DNA of 64,000 nt from Nocardioidaceae bacterium (GCA_029266455.1 JAQSWV010000007.1:1-64000), one strand, 5' to 3'; numbered from the stretch's first letter, positions 46,424-60,417 are shown. Notes: generated by a model from the letters alone, not told the origin. Numbers and translations: made by a program.

Positions 46424-47419
46424 ATGGCAGCCACGTCCGCACGCGTCCTGGGCACGGTGGTGCTCGTGAGCGGGTCTGCCGAGTACCTCAGTGAGCGCGT
46501 CGTCGAGCAGGCACGAACCGCGATTCGCGACGACGACCCTGCAGCCGATGTCACCGAGGTGGACGCCGCGTCACTCGACGTCGGCACATTCGTCGAGCTG
46601 ACCAGCCCCTCGCTGTTCGCCGACAGCAGGGGCGTGGTCATCCGCGGCATCGACGCGCTGCCTGAGCCCATGCATGACCCGCTGATCGCCTACGCGGCCT
46701 CGCCGAGCGACGAGGTGGCGCTGGTCGTCATGCACCCGGGTGGCCAGCGCGGTCGGAGTCTGCTCGACCGGCTGCGCGAAGCAGGCGCCCGTGAGGTCAA
46801 GGTGGAGGCTCCCAAGCCCTGGCAGCTGGGCGGCTGGGTCGGCGCCGAAGCCCGCCGGCTCGGCAGCCCGCTCGACGATGCGGCCGCCGATGCCCTGATC
46901 GCCGCCGTGGGCGGCGACCTGCGCACGCTCGCCGGAGCGCTCGAGCAGCTCGTCGCCGACAACCCAGGTCGGCGGATCGACGCCGAGCGCGTGCGGGGCG
47001 CCTTCGAGGGCCGGGCAGAGGTCAAGACCTTCGACATTGCCGACCGCGCCATTGCTGGCGACGCAGCCGGAGCGCTCGAGCTGCTGCGCTGGGCCTTGTC
47101 GCAGCGGGTTCCACTGCCGCTGGTCACGTCGGCGTTCGCACTGAGCCTGCGCCGGCTGGTCAAGCTTGCCTTCGCCCCGAGCGGGCTCAAGGACGCAGAC
47201 CTGGCCCGCGAGGTCGGCTGCAGTCCCTACCAGCTCAAGCGGCTGCGTACGCAGGCCCGAGGCTGGACCTCGGAAGGGTGGGCGGACGCCGTCTCCGCCG
47301 TCGCGGACGCCGATGCTGCTGTCAAGGGAGCCGGGGCGGACGGCGGACACGCGCTCGAGTCCATGGTGCTGGCCGTGGTGGCCGCCGGACACACGCAGGG
47401 CGCCGCGCGCATCGGGTGA
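46424..47419 (+). CDS. holA: DNA polymerase III subunit delta
   Basis: Clamp-loader subunit that opens the beta sliding clamp. The 331-residue protein starts at ATG 46424 (MAATSARVLGTVVLVSGSAEYL); a CATAGT hexamer at 46411-46416 may be the -10 of a leaderless transcript. The divergent N-terminal AAA-like domain, the helical core (DNPGRRIDAERVRGAFEGRAEVKTFDIAD) and the C-terminal collar (LSQRVPLPLVTSAFALSLRRL, GCSPYQLKRLRTQAR) are visible. Longer starts at 46376 overlap the promoter. Confidence 0.92.
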   Translation: MAATSARVLGTVVLVSGSAEYLSERVVEQARTAIRDDDPAADVTEVDAASLDVGTFVELTSPSLFADSRGVVIRGIDALPEPMHDPLIAYAASPSDEVALVVMHPGGQRGRSLLDRLREAGAREVKVEAPKPWQLGGWVGAEARRLGSPLDDAAADALIAAVGGDLRTLAGALEQLVADNPGRRIDAERVRGAFEGRAEVKTFDIADRAIAGDAAGALELLRWALSQRVPLPLVTSAFALSLRRLVKLAFAPSGLKDADLAREVGCSPYQLKRLRTQARGWTSEGWADAVSAVADADAAVKGAGADGGHALESMVLAVVAAGHTQGAARIG

Positions 47420-47489
47420 CGCCCTGGCGGGCGGTCCCGCGGTTCGCTCCGCCCAGTCGTCCCGGTCGGCCCGACGCAGGCACGTGTGC

Positions 47490-47750
47490 TTACAGCTGGG
47501 CGGCGCGCTTCGCTATCGCCGACTTGCGGTTGGCGGCCTGGTTCTTGTGGATCACGCCGGCGGAGGCGGCCTTGTCCAGGCCGCGGGAGGCGCTGCGGGC
47601 GAGTTCCCTGGCGCGGTCGGCATCGCCGCTCTCGGCTGCTTCCCGAAAGCTCCGCACCGCGGTCTTGAGGCGCGACTTGACGGCCTTGTTGCGCTCGTGC
47701 GCCAGGTCGTTCTGCCGGTTGCGCTTGATCTGGGACTTGATGTTCGCCAC
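47490..47750 (-). CDS. rpsT: 30S ribosomal protein S20
   Basis: S20 binds 16S rRNA near the 5' and 3' minor domains. The 86-residue sequence ([20 protein letters not shown], ending [12 protein letters not shown]) is canonical and basic. GTG start; longer starts are excluded because Ser-Val-Ala-Asn-Ile is the true N-terminal region. Convergent with holA and divergent from the kinase gene, the normal orientation after holA. Confidence 0.97.
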   Translation of the reverse strand: MANIKSQIKRNRQNDLAHERNKAVKSRLKTAVRSFREAAESGDADRARELARSASRGLDKAASAGVIHKNQAANRKSAIAKRAAQL

Positions 47751-47889
47751 GGAGCATGCCTCAAATGTCGTACGAGTGTGGTCGGGTTCGCATGCCGGTT
47801 GTACGGCGCGCACGCGACTGGCCACGATATCAGCGAGGCACGGACCACCCCAAATTTCTCGCCGGCCCCCGGTCCGATAGAGAGTGCAC

Positions 47890-49722
47890 ATGCCTGACGA
47901 ACTCCGGATGCTGGCCGGCCGGTACCGGCTCCGGTCCGTACTGGGGCACGGTGGCATGGGGCAGGTGTGGCTCGCCGACGACGAGGTGCTCGGCCGACAG
48001 GTGGCGGTCAAGGAGATTCGCTTCCCCTCCGACCTGCCGGCCGAGGAGCGGGAGGTGCTCCGCGAGCGCACCCTCCGGGAGGCACGGCTCACGGCGCGGC
48101 TCAGCCATCCGGGGATCATCACGGTCTACGACGTGGTGTCGCACGAGGGCAGCCCCTACATCGTGATGGAGCTGATCACTGCGCCGAGCCTGGCCACCGC
48201 AATCGACATGGAGGGCTCACTGCCCCCGCAGCGGGTGGCACAGATCGGCTTGCGGCTGCTGGATGCCCTGGACGTGGCGCACTCCGCAGGCATCGTGCAC
48301 CGGGACGTGAAGCCGAGCAATGTGCTGCTGGACGGCAGCCGAGTGGTTCTGTCCGACTTCGGCATCGCCACGAGCAGTCAGGACGCCACCCTCACCAGGA
48401 CCGGTCTGGTGGTGGGTTCGCCGACCTACATGTCGCCCGAACGGCTGCGCAGCGAGGGCGTCGGCCCGGGCGGCGACATGTGGTCGCTCGGCGCCACCCT
48501 CTACGCCGCGCTCGAGGGTCACCCGCCGTTCCGGGCGCGCAACGTCATGGGCACCATCACGGCGGTCCTGGTTGACGACCCCGACCCACCATCGGTAGGA
48601 GGTGCCCTGCGCGACGCCGTCGTGGGCCTGCTGGCCAAGACGCCGGACCAGCGCCTCGACAGTGATCAGGTCAGGGCACTTCTGGCGCAGGCGCTGGAGG
48701 AGTCGCCGCACCCCGACGCGGCCGGCGCACACGCCGCGCACGTGTCGGAGCCGGTGGACACCGCAGACCCACCGACCGCGGAAGACGTCCCGGTCATGGC
48801 ACCGGCTCTCGATGACCCCTCGACGCAGACGCCGGTCGTGGCCGCCACGGCCCTGCAGGCGGAGGTCCCCGGCGACGGCACAGCCGGGGACGTCGGTCGG
48901 GACGGCGGGGACGTCGCCGCGGAGGACGCCGCGGAGGACGAGGACCGGCGCGGGGAGGTGCCGGCGGCCGGCGGTTGGCATGCGCACCCGGCCGCAGGTT
49001 CGTCGGCGACTCCGCCCACCCCGGTTCCGGTCACCCCGCCGCCCGACCCGGGGCCGTCGAGCCGACGTCCCGGTCGACGCCTGCTGGCGGGTCTGCTGGC
49101 AGGCGCGCTCCTGCTCACGGCGCTCATCGCTGGCCTGGTGCTGCTCACGGGCACCGACGATGGCGGCGGCACTCCCGCTCAGGAAGACAGCTCGGGTGGC
49201 GGGCGTGGCGGTGGCGGCCAGCAGACCGAGGAGCCCGGAACCGGTTCGGAGCAGACCGACCCCGGTGGTGCAGCACCGGACGTACCCGACGGTTACCGGC
49301 TCGTCCGGGATCCGCTGGACTTCACCGTCGCCGTGCCCCGCGGATGGCAGCGCAGGCTCGACGGTGCGACCCGGGTCGACTACGTCTCGCCGGACGGAGA
49401 CCAGTTCCTCCGCATCGATCAGATCGCCGAGGCCGGGGCCGACGCCGAGCAGGCCTGGCTCGACGCCGAGCAATCACTGGCCGACTCCCTGTCCGACTAC
49501 CAGCGCATCCGCATCGAGCCGGTCGACTACCGCAGCTGGGAGGCCGCGGACTGGGAGTTCACCTGGGCCGGTGAGTCCGGCCGGGTGCATGTCCTGAACC
49601 GCGGCTTCATCACCGACCCGCGCGGCTTCGCGATCTACGTCTCCGGTCCGGACGAGTCCTGGGAGACCGAGACGTTGCCTGTCTTCGAGGTCGCGGCAGA
49701 CACCTTCCGGCCGTCCTCCTGA
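47890..49722 (+). CDS. Membrane Ser/Thr protein kinase
   Basis: A Hanks-type (PknB-like) kinase. The cytoplasmic kinase domain (about 10-270) has the glycine loop LGHGGMGQV, the ATP lysine in VAVKEI, the catalytic loop HRDVKPSN (Asp at about 139), DFG and GSPTYMSPE, all intact. An acidic linker is followed by one transmembrane helix (about residues 397-419), a Gly-rich spacer, and an extracellular domain of about 150 residues ([18 protein letters not shown]...) without PASTA repeats, so the ligand is unknown. ATG 47890 or GTG 47884 could be the start; GATAGA just upstream may be a -10. An accessory gene in the rpsT-lepA interval. Confidence 0.9.
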   Translation: MPDELRMLAGRYRLRSVLGHGGMGQVWLADDEVLGRQVAVKEIRFPSDLPAEEREVLRERTLREARLTARLSHPGIITVYDVVSHEGSPYIVMELITAPSLATAIDMEGSLPPQRVAQIGLRLLDALDVAHSAGIVHRDVKPSNVLLDGSRVVLSDFGIATSSQDATLTRTGLVVGSPTYMSPERLRSEGVGPGGDMWSLGATLYAALEGHPPFRARNVMGTITAVLVDDPDPPSVGGALRDAVVGLLAKTPDQRLDSDQVRALLAQALEESPHPDAAGAHAAHVSEPVDTADPPTAEDVPVMAPALDDPSTQTPVVAATALQAEVPGDGTAGDVGRDGGDVAAEDAAEDEDRRGEVPAAGGWHAHPAAGSSATPPTPVPVTPPPDPGPSSRRPGRRLLAGLLAGALLLTALIAGLVLLTGTDDGGGTPAQEDSSGGGRGGGGQQTEEPGTGSEQTDPGGAAPDVPDGYRLVRDPLDFTVAVPRGWQRRLDGATRVDYVSPDGDQFLRIDQIAEAGADAEQAWLDAEQSLADSLSDYQRIRIEPVDYRSWEAADWEFTWAGESGRVHVLNRGFITDPRGFAIYVSGPDESWETETLPVFEVAADTFRPSS

Positions 49723-49939
49723 GCGGCTGGGGGCACCGTGGTCGGCGGGATTGTCCGAAAGTTCCGAACCCACGGTAACGGTCCGGCAACGATGAGCTCC
49801 CAACCCCTTACCGCGGCGAGCCGACCCCGTTCCACTGCTCCACGCACCTGAGCCTGCCGACGCGGACCTGCCGCCGGAGGCACTGGTGCCTCCGGGCGCG
49901 CACGAAGCTCGCCGAGGGAACTCCGATGGGGGAAGCTGC

Positions 49940-52282
49940 ATGAAGAAGTTCACACCGGCCGCCGCCGCCACCGTGTGCCTGCTCGGCATGGCACTCGCGG
50001 TCCCGCTCGCCACCCCGTCGGCCGGTGCGTCGCCCCGGATCGCGCCCGCCGTCCCGGAGGTCGGCGAGGGACCGCGACTGGGGTCGGACTACCTGACCAG
50101 GCCGTGGCAGGCCAAGTACGAGGCGCGGCGCCAGGCCGCCCTCGAGCAGCGCCTGCGGTCCGGTGGCCACGAACCAGTCCAGCGACTGGCTCGGGGGAAG
50201 TACGCGAAGGTCACCCAGGCAGGCCGGGACAAGGTCTTCGTCGTCCTCGCGGAGTTCGGGAACACCCGGCACCCCGACTACCCCGACGACCCGGACACCG
50301 GCGCCACCACCTTCCAGGGCCCGCGGCACAACCGGATTCCGAGGCCCGACCGGTCCGTGGACAACACCACCATCTGGCAGCGCAACTACAGCCGGTCGCA
50401 CTACGAGCACATGTACTTCTCGCGGATGAAGGGCTTCTTCAAGGACCAGTCCTCGGGCCGCTACACCATCCACGGTGACGTCACCCAGTGGGTGCGGGTG
50501 CCGTACAACGAGGCGAGGTACGGCCGGAACGACTGCGGTGAGGTCGTCTGCAACAACGTCAACCCGCTCATCCGGGACGCGCTGGCGTACTGGGTGCAAC
50601 GGCAGCTCCGAGCGGGCAAGACGATGCCGGAGATCCGTCGCTACCTGCGGACCTTCGACCGCCAGGACCGCTACGACTTCGACAACGACGGCGACTTCGC
50701 CGAGCGGGACGGCTACATCGACCACTTCCAGATCGTGCACGCCGGCGGCGATGAGGCCGCCGGGGACCCTGTGTACGGCGAGGACGCCATCTGGAGCCAC
50801 AAGGGCTTCGCCCAGATCAGGCCCTACGGCACGGGCCCGTCGACAGGGGCAGGGCTCGGGGGCGTGAACATCGGCATGGGCGGGGAGGACGGAGGCGTCG
50901 TCATCCCCCACCACCGCACCGGCGTCTGGGTCGGCGACTACACCATGCAGCCCGAGAACGGGGGACTTGGTGTGTTCGCGCACGAGTACGCCCACGACCT
51001 CGGTCTTCCCGACGCATACGACACCGCGTTCGGGGCCAACTCCACGGGCTTCTGGACGCTGATGAGCCAGGGCTCGTACGGCAACCGGCCGGCCGACGTG
51101 GAGATCGGCAACCACCCGGTCGGCTTCACCGCGTGGGAGAAGTTCGCCCTGGGCTGGCTCGACTACGACGTCACGCGCTCCGGACGCAGCAGCACCGAAC
51201 ACCGGATCCGTCCGCAGGCCGGTGACGGCAGGGCACCCCAGGCCACCATCGTGCTGCTGCCCGACAAGGACGTCCCGTTGGACCTCGGCCCCCCGTGTGA
51301 GGGCTGCGGCGAAAGGTACTTCTACAGCGAGAAAGGCGACGACCTCAACAACACGATGACCCGCGAGGTCACCGGTGGCGGTGCCCTCACCGCCCAAGTC
51401 CGATACGACATCGAGGAGGGCTACGACTACGCCTACCTCGAGGCGAGAGCGGCCGGGCAGCCAACCTGGCAGGTCGTGGAGACCAGCCTGTCGACCGGCA
51501 GAGGTGCGAGCCGGAACGGGATCACCGGCACCAGTGACGGATGGGTCGATCTCACCGCCACCGTCCCGGCGGACGTCGACGCGATCCGCTTCCGCTACTC
51601 CACCGACCCCTCCGTGCAGGGCACCGGATTCGAGATCGACCAGATCACGCTTGCCGGTCAGCTCATCGGCTCTGCGGAGGGGGACGCGGAGGACGACGAG
51701 GCGTGGGACCTCGACGGGTTCCGTACCACGCCCGGATTCGAGGAGCGCTCCTTCGTCAACGCCTACATCGTCGAGAATCGCCAGTACGTGGGGACCGACC
51801 GGTCCCTGCGCTCCGCCTACAACTCCGGGTTCCTCAACCGTCGACCCGACTGGGTGGAGAAGTACCCGTACCAGAACGGCATGCTCGTCTGGTACTGGGA
51901 CTCGTCCTACAGCGACAACGACGTCAGCGTGCACCCCGGCGAGGGCCTGTACCTGCCGGTGGACGCCCATCCGGGTCTCACGCACTACCCGACCGGGGAG
52001 CTGGCCAACGGGAACATCCAGTCGTTCGACTCGACGTTCACGAGCGAGCGCACGGACCGGACGGTGCTGCACCGCAACGGCGTCCGGTACGTCATCCGCT
52101 CGACGCCGGCCGCGCCGGTGTTCAGGGACCGGTTGGACTGGTGGTACCCGACCGACGAGCACGGGGACCATGCCGAGGGCATGCAGGTCGGCTGGCTGAG
52201 CGTGGACGTGCCCAAGACCGGCACCAAGATCCGGCTGCTGAAGACCAGCAAGGCCGGGGTGATCACCGTCGGGGTGCGGTAG
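49940..52282 (+). CDS. Secreted M6 family metalloprotease (immune inhibitor A-like)
   Basis: A 780-residue exported zinc protease. The N-terminus has a signal peptide (MKK, then [18 protein letters not shown], cleavage near SAGA-SP). The catalytic site is [11 protein letters not shown] with His348, Glu349 and His352, the HExxHxxGxxD signature, followed by a met-turn-like LMSQGSYG. Long N-terminal prodomain (about 35-160) and C-terminal beta-rich region with paired cysteines (PPCEGCG). The ATG has GGGGGA 8 bases upstream. InhA-type M6 proteases degrade host antimicrobial peptides or nutrients in bacilli; here the role is unknown. Confidence 0.92.
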   Translation: MKKFTPAAAATVCLLGMALAVPLATPSAGASPRIAPAVPEVGEGPRLGSDYLTRPWQAKYEARRQAALEQRLRSGGHEPVQRLARGKYAKVTQAGRDKVFVVLAEFGNTRHPDYPDDPDTGATTFQGPRHNRIPRPDRSVDNTTIWQRNYSRSHYEHMYFSRMKGFFKDQSSGRYTIHGDVTQWVRVPYNEARYGRNDCGEVVCNNVNPLIRDALAYWVQRQLRAGKTMPEIRRYLRTFDRQDRYDFDNDGDFAERDGYIDHFQIVHAGGDEAAGDPVYGEDAIWSHKGFAQIRPYGTGPSTGAGLGGVNIGMGGEDGGVVIPHHRTGVWVGDYTMQPENGGLGVFAHEYAHDLGLPDAYDTAFGANSTGFWTLMSQGSYGNRPADVEIGNHPVGFTAWEKFALGWLDYDVTRSGRSSTEHRIRPQAGDGRAPQATIVLLPDKDVPLDLGPPCEGCGERYFYSEKGDDLNNTMTREVTGGGALTAQVRYDIEEGYDYAYLEARAAGQPTWQVVETSLSTGRGASRNGITGTSDGWVDLTATVPADVDAIRFRYSTDPSVQGTGFEIDQITLAGQLIGSAEGDAEDDEAWDLDGFRTTPGFEERSFVNAYIVENRQYVGTDRSLRSAYNSGFLNRRPDWVEKYPYQNGMLVWYWDSSYSDNDVSVHPGEGLYLPVDAHPGLTHYPTGELANGNIQSFDSTFTSERTDRTVLHRNGVRYVIRSTPAAPVFRDRLDWWYPTDEHGDHAEGMQVGWLSVDVPKTGTKIRLLKTSKAGVITVGVR

Positions 52283-52306
52283 CACCCGCCCACGGTTCTC
52301 AGCCGG

Positions 52307-52339
52307 GCGGGCCCCGGCGTCTCCGGACGCGGGGCCCGC
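52307..52339. terminator. GC-rich stem-loop after the M6 protease
   Basis: GCGGGCCCCG and CGGGGCCCGC form a perfect 10-bp stem around a 13-nt loop, 24 bp after the protease stop. No T tract follows, so it may act as a terminator or as an mRNA 3' stabiliser. Confidence 0.5.
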
Positions 52340-52437
52340 TCGCGTGGTGGCCTGACGCGCGCACGGATTCTGCCCCGTCGGTCTGGGATGATGGGGATGC
52401 CCGCCGATCCCGGTCCACCCGCGTCCAGAGAGTGCCT

Positions 52438-54306
<1,869 letters not shown>

Positions 54307-54426
54307 CCGCTGCCGGTCGAGATCCCACCGGCGTTCCTCGGGTACGCCACCGGCGGCGACGACTGGCACACCTGCACGGAGTCCTTGCCCCGGCTGCTGC
54401 GCGCCGACCCCGGCGCGCCGCGCTAG
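54307..54426 (+). pseudogene. Coding-like frame directly after the lepA stop
   Basis: In frame with lepA and starting one codon after its TAG, 39 codons run to another TAG at 54424-54426 (PPAFLGYATGGDDWHTCTES...). 38 of 39 end in G or C by hand count, which is coding-like, and no start codon other than one TTG is present. It could be a remnant of a lost gene or a rare read-through extension. Its stop shares the palindrome CTAG with the stop of the convergent emfourin gene. Confidence 0.35.
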
Positions 54427-54689
54427 TCGCGCAGCGTCTCCTCGAGCAGCGTGCGGTCGTCGGCGTCGAGGTCGGGTTCGTGCACGACCAGGTCGGTGCC
54501 GTCGTCGCCGGTGATCCGGTAGACGAACCGGTCGGCCTGGGCGTCGGAGGGGGTGTCCAGCAGCCGTCCGGAGTCCAGCAGGTCCGCCCACGCCTGCGCC
54601 CGGGGCGAGCCGTCGTCGAGATCCACCGCGCGCTCGCGCCGGGTGCCGGCGAGCCCGCCCGAGCGACTGACACGCACGTACCTGCTCAT
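54423..54689 (-). CDS. Emfourin-like metalloprotease inhibitor
   Basis: An 88-residue protein resembling emfourin, the inhibitor encoded next to the M4 peptidase protealysin in Serratia: RYVRVSRSGGLAGTRRERAV, then a helix (AQAWADLLDSGRLL), then DRFVYRIT...DLVVHEPDLD. No signal peptide, so it probably acts in the cytoplasm against its producer's own protease. Strong GAGGAGGT a few bases before the ATG. No M4 peptidase is in the window; the nearest metalloprotease gene is the M6 gene 2.1 kb upstream on the other strand, beyond lepA. Its stop overlaps the convergent frame after lepA. Confidence 0.7.
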   Translation of the reverse strand: MSRYVRVSRSGGLAGTRRERAVDLDDGSPRAQAWADLLDSGRLLDTPSDAQADRFVYRITGDDGTDLVVHEPDLDADDRTLLEETLRD

Positions 54690-54771
54690 CTCGACCTCCT
54701 CGGCGGACTTCCCCGGTGCCGGTGGCGCCACCGTAGCCCGGCCTGCGGCGCTGCCGCCGTAGCCTGGGCGG

Positions 54772-55446
54772 GTGAGCGTCCTCGTGTCCGCGAACGTCGG
54801 GAGAAGCCGCCCGCTGCGCATCCGCGGCCGCGACCGGCACTCCGCGATCGACAAGCGGCCCGTCGCCGGTCCCGTCGGAGTCCACCGGCTCGGGCTCGAC
54901 GGCGACGTGCAGGTCGAGCGCCGGCACCATGGCGGGCCCGACCAGGCGGTCTACGCGTACGCCGCGGAGGACCTCGAGGTGTGGGCCGGGCGGCTGGGCC
55001 GGCCCCTGCCGCCGGGTTCGTTCGGCGAGAACCTCACCGTCTCGGGACTCGACGTGACCGAGTCCCGGATCGGTGAGCGGTGGCGGATCGGCACCGTGCT
55101 GCTGGAGATCGACGATGTCCGCACTCCCTGCCACACCTTTCAGGCATGGTTGGGCGAGCCGGGCTGGATCAAGCGCTTCCGCGCCGAGGGTCGACCGGGT
55201 GCCTACCTGCGTGTCCTGGAGACGGGCACGGTGCAGGCCGGCGACCCGCTCGAGGTGGTCGAGCGCCGTGACCACGACCTGACGGTCGGGCTCATGTTCC
55301 GGGCCCTCACCACAGAGCGGGAGCTGCTGCCGCGGTTTCTCGCCGAGCCACGGACCCGCGCGAAGGTGCTGGCGCGGGCCCGCAGATACGTCGCCGCACG
55401 CGCTCCTGACCAAGGGGCGGCGAGCGTCGCGGCTACCACTGCGTGA
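54772..55446 (+). CDS. MOSC domain-containing protein
   Basis: A 224-residue YiiM-like protein. The MOSC fold has the GLDGDVQVERRHHGGPDQAVYAY block, FGENLTV and the conserved cysteine in DVRTPCHTFQ thought to bind the molybdenum cofactor or sulfur. Such proteins reduce N-hydroxylated compounds or deliver sulfur; substrate unknown. GTG start. Divergent from the emfourin-like gene, 82 bp apart. Confidence 0.88.
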   Translation: MSVLVSANVGRSRPLRIRGRDRHSAIDKRPVAGPVGVHRLGLDGDVQVERRHHGGPDQAVYAYAAEDLEVWAGRLGRPLPPGSFGENLTVSGLDVTESRIGERWRIGTVLLEIDDVRTPCHTFQAWLGEPGWIKRFRAEGRPGAYLRVLETGTVQAGDPLEVVERRDHDLTVGLMFRALTTERELLPRFLAEPRTRAKVLARARRYVAARAPDQGAASVAATTA

Positions 55447-55494
55447 CCGTCTGCTTTACCCTCTGCACACGTCCCAGACCCGTGAAGGGTGGTC

Positions 55495-57348
<1,854 letters not shown>

Positions 57349-57391
57349 GCGTGGCCGAGGCGCCCGTGGAGTCCGCCTGCACACTGGAGCC

Positions 57392-58615
57392 GTGCCCTCG
57401 ACCCTGCCGCCCGGTGACCCGGCGCCTCGCGACGGCGCCCTCCCGGCGGCGGCGCTGCACGAGCTGGGGACACGCCCCTTCGGGGTATACGTGCACGTGC
57501 CCTTCTGCTCGGTGCGGTGCGGCTACTGCGACTTCAACACCTACACCGCGGCCGAGCTGGGACCGGGTGCGTCGCGTACCACCTACGCCGACAGCGTGAT
57601 CACCGAGCTCAAGCTCGCGACGGACGTGCTCGCCGCTGCGCCACGCGGTCTGCCGCCCGTCTCCAGCGTGTTCGTCGGTGGAGGGACGCCGACGCTGCTG
57701 CCGGCCGCCGACCTGGTACGCCTCGTCGACGCCGTTCGCTCGGTATTCGGGTTCACCGACGACGTCGAGGTGACGACCGAGGCGAACCCCGACAGCGTCG
57801 ACCCTGCGCAGCTGGAGACGCTGCGGTCAGGGGGGTTCACTCGCGTCTCGTTCGGCATGCAGTCGGCCGTTTCCTCGGTGCTGGCCACCCTGGACCGCAC
57901 CCATGACCCGGCCAACGTCCCCCGCGCGGTCGCAGCGGCGCGGGCGGCAGGCTTCAGCCAGGTCAGCCTGGACCTGATCTCCGGCACCCCCGGTGAGTCG
58001 CTCGCCGACTGGCGGACATCGGTGGAGGCGGCGCTGTCGCTGTCGCCTGACCACGTCAGCGCCTATGCGTTGGTCGTCGAGGAGGGCACCGCGCTGGCGC
58101 GGCGGGTGGCGCGCGGAGAGCTGGGGGCTCCCGACGACGACGACGTCGCCGACAAGTATCTGCTGACCGACGAGCTGCTGGGAGCCGCGGGCTACGACTG
58201 GTATGAGCTGTCGAACTGGGCCAGGACACCGACGGCGCGGTGCCGGCACAACCTCGGCTACTGGACGGGCGCAGACTGGTGGGGAGCCGGTCCGGGGGCG
58301 CACTCGCACATCGGTGGCGTGCGCTGGTGGAACGTCAAGCACCCCACGGCGTACGCCGCCCGGCTGGACGACAGGACAAGCCCTGCGAAGGCGCGGGAGA
58401 CCCTCGACCCGGAGACCCGGCGGGTGGAGCGGGTGCTGCTCGAGTCACGCCTGGCCACGGGGCTTGCGGTCGAGGTGCTGGACGAGCATGGCCGCGCTGC
58501 TCTGCCGGCTCTGGTCGCCGACGGGCTGGCGGCGCGTCCCGACCCGAACCGGGTCGTGCTGACCAGGCGCGGCCGCCTGCTGGCCGACACGGTGGTCCGC
58601 GCCCTGCTGCCGTGA
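57392..58615 (+). CDS. hemW: Radical SAM heme chaperone HemW
   Basis: A coproporphyrinogen dehydrogenase-like protein (HemW) that binds heme and may insert it into proteins. The cluster motif VPFCSVRCGYCDFN (CxxxCxxC, about residues 42-50), GGGTPTLL, and the HemW-type RRVERVLLESRLATGL C-terminus are clear. It lacks the extra cysteine before the cluster motif of true HemN, so no decarboxylase activity is expected. GTG start. Confidence 0.93.
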   Translation: MPSTLPPGDPAPRDGALPAAALHELGTRPFGVYVHVPFCSVRCGYCDFNTYTAAELGPGASRTTYADSVITELKLATDVLAAAPRGLPPVSSVFVGGGTPTLLPAADLVRLVDAVRSVFGFTDDVEVTTEANPDSVDPAQLETLRSGGFTRVSFGMQSAVSSVLATLDRTHDPANVPRAVAAARAAGFSQVSLDLISGTPGESLADWRTSVEAALSLSPDHVSAYALVVEEGTALARRVARGELGAPDDDDVADKYLLTDELLGAAGYDWYELSNWARTPTARCRHNLGYWTGADWWGAGPGAHSHIGGVRWWNVKHPTAYAARLDDRTSPAKARETLDPETRRVERVLLESRLATGLAVEVLDEHGRAALPALVADGLAARPDPNRVVLTRRGRLLADTVVRALLP

Positions 58616-58619
58616 CCGG

Positions 58620-58979
58620 TCAGGGCTGGTCGCGCGTCAGGTGCAGCAGCCAGTCGCGCCCGGTCCGGATGAGCGCATAGCGGCGGCTGCCGGTACGCCC
58701 GTGCAGCACGAACACCAGTCGCCGGTCGTTGCGGTCGACCTCCTCCCACCAGCCGGTGTCCGCGACCGACTTGTCGGCGTCTGAGTAGTCGACATGGTCG
58801 AGGTCGTGGTCCGGAACCGCTACCGCCAGGCGGTCCTGGGAGGACGTGGTCGGCAGGCCCTTCGGCACCGCCCAGGAACGGAGTACCCCATCCTCCTCGA
58901 GGCGGAGGTCGAAGTGCGGCTGCGGCTTTCGGTGGTCGTGCAGCACGAAAGCGAGCCGGTCGTGCTCGTCGGCGGTCAC
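58620..58979 (-). CDS. Stand-alone LigD-type 3'-phosphoesterase domain protein
   Basis: A 119-residue protein that matches the 3'-phosphoesterase domain of LigD, a DNA-end repair nuclease/phosphatase. The metal and substrate block HDHRKPQPHFDLRLE supplies His16, His22, Asp24 and Arg26, aligning with His42, His48, Asp50 and Arg52 of Pseudomonas LigD (numbering from memory). In the second motif DHDLDHVDY, His58 aligns with His84, but the usual Tyr88 position is His62. No ligase or Ku gene is nearby. GTG start overlaps the stop of a 25-codon upstream frame (58976-59053). Confidence 0.85.
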   Translation of the reverse strand: MTADEHDRLAFVLHDHRKPQPHFDLRLEEDGVLRSWAVPKGLPTTSSQDRLAVAVPDHDLDHVDYSDADKSVADTGWWEEVDRNDRRLVFVLHGRTGSRRYALIRTGRDWLLHLTRDQP

Positions 58980-59053
58980 CGGGAGGACCAGAACTGCTCC
59001 ATGAGCTCTACGTCATGCACGTCCACGGCCCCTTGCGCGAAGCGGGCGGTCAT
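58976..59053 (-). CDS. Possible 25-residue upstream peptide
   Basis: ATG at 59053 opens MTARFAQGAVDVHDVELMEQ and ends with a TGA that overlaps the GTG start of the phosphoesterase gene (GTGA). This 4-bp overlap is typical of translational coupling. The peptide is too short to assign, and no similar family is known to me; it may simply be an uncoupled leader or chance. Confidence 0.3.
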   Translation of the reverse strand: MTARFAQGAVDVHDVELMEQFWSSR

Positions 59054-59078
59054 GGGCCCATCCCAGCAGCGGAAGGGG

Positions 59079-59471
59079 CTAGCTGACGAATCGCATGGTC
59101 AGCGGGTAGCGGTAGTCGCGGCCGCCGCTGGCCCGGACGCTCGCCAGCACGACGACCACCACGTAGAACAGCGCCACCGCGATGGCCACGGGAAGGATCA
59201 CCAGCAGCCCGATGCCCAGGGTGACCACGGCCAGCACGAACGCGACGGCGGCCCAGATCAGCACGGTGATCTGGAAGTTCAGCGACTCGACCGAGTGTCG
59301 TCGCACGTACGGGGACGAGTTGCCCTTCACCAGCAGGACCAGGAGCGGCGCCAGCAGGCCGAGTGCGAGGTACGCCGCAACGAACGAGCCGAGATGGGCG
59401 GCCATCGCCCAGTTGCGCTCCTCGGGCGTGGGCGTCAGGTCGGCGGTCGGGTCCCACTGCGGTGTGCTCAT
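59079..59471 (-). CDS. DUF4870 domain-containing membrane protein
   Basis: A 130-residue protein with about three hydrophobic helices. The N-terminal EERNWAMAAHLGSFVA, the NSSPYVRRHSVESLNFQIT block (Pxx-R-HxxxSLNFQ), and FYVVVVVLASVRASGGRDYRYPLTM are hallmarks of DUF4870, whose role is unknown. ATG overlaps the end of the DUF3097 gene by 4 bp, so the two are coupled. Confidence 0.9.
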   Translation of the reverse strand: MSTPQWDPTADLTPTPEERNWAMAAHLGSFVAAYLALGLLAPLLVLLVKGNSSPYVRRHSVESLNFQITVLIWAAVAFVLAVVTLGIGLLVILPVAIAVALFYVVVVVLASVRASGGRDYRYPLTMRFVS

Positions 59472-60358
59472 GCCTCCATCTCACCACGCGGCTCGGCAGT
59501 CACGAAGTCGATGAGCTCCTCGACGCGGCCCAAGAGTGCAGGCTCGAGATCGGCGTACGAGTCGACCGCTGCCAGGATGCGTCGCCACGCGGCGGCCAGA
59601 TCAGCCGAGGTGCGGTGCGGCCACCCCAGCGCCTGACAGATGCCGTGCTTCCACGGCACGGAGCGGGGCACGTTCGGCCAGACCGCGAGACCGAGACGGT
59701 TCGGCTTGACCGCCTGCCACACGTCGACGTAGGGGTGCCCGACGACCAGCACGTAGTCGCCGTCGCGGCCGCGGTGGATCGCGTCGGCGACCCGGGTCTC
59801 CTTCGAGCCCGGCACCAGGTGGTCCACCAGCACCCCGACCCGGCGGCCCGGCCCGGGCTGGAAACCGGCGAGGCGGTCAGCGAGATGGTCGACCCCTTCG
59901 AGGTACTCCACGACCACTCCCTCGACGCGCAGGTCGGCGCCCCACACCCTCTCCACCAGCTCGGCGTCGTGCCGGCCCTCGACGTAGATGCGGCTGGCCC
60001 GGGCGACTCGGGCCCGCGTGCCGGGCACCGCAACGGACCCCGACGCGGTTCGGGAGGCAGCGCGCGGACGGGGGCGCACCGGGGCCTGCAGCAGCACGGG
60101 GCGCCCCTCGAGCAGGAACCCTGGCCCCAGCGGGAACGTCCGCCGCGTCCCTTTCCGGTCCTCCAGCTCGACCGTGTGCAGGTCGCGGTCACAGCGCACG
60201 ACTGCCCCACACCAGCCGGTGATGACCTCCTCGACCACGAGGTCGCGCACTGCCTCCACGCCTTCCGTGGCAGCCCTCGCCGGGCGGGCCGGGGCGGCGA
60301 GCACGTCACCGCGGTAGCGGTCCTCGGGGACACGGCCGGCGGAGGGGGTGCGGGTCAC
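59468..60358 (-). CDS. DUF3097 domain-containing protein
   Basis: A 296-residue actinobacterial protein of the DUF3097 family. Conserved parts: RYRGDVLAAPA at the N-terminus, IYVEGRHDAELVERVWGADLR and VGVLVDHLVPGSKETR, which resemble a TOPRIM-like fold with acidic residues, and YVLVVGHPYVDVWQAVKP. Role unproven; the TOPRIM likeness suggests nucleic-acid work, by inference. Its last bases overlap the DUF4870 start. Confidence 0.9.
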   Translation of the reverse strand: MTRTPSAGRVPEDRYRGDVLAAPARPARAATEGVEAVRDLVVEEVITGWCGAVVRCDRDLHTVELEDRKGTRRTFPLGPGFLLEGRPVLLQAPVRPRPRAASRTASGSVAVPGTRARVARASRIYVEGRHDAELVERVWGADLRVEGVVVEYLEGVDHLADRLAGFQPGPGRRVGVLVDHLVPGSKETRVADAIHRGRDGDYVLVVGHPYVDVWQAVKPNRLGLAVWPNVPRSVPWKHGICQALGWPHRTSADLAAAWRRILAAVDSYADLEPALLGRVEELIDFVTAEPRGEMEA

Positions 60359-60417
60359 CCGTTGACGTTACGGCCGCCTGCAGCCGGCGTTCTCCGGGAC
60401 ACGCTGGCAGGTACCGC

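Noticed and set aside
57392-58615. Oxygen-independent coproporphyrinogen III oxidase HemN
   Set aside because: The cluster motif and C-terminus fit HemW, and the additional cysteine typical of HemN is missing.
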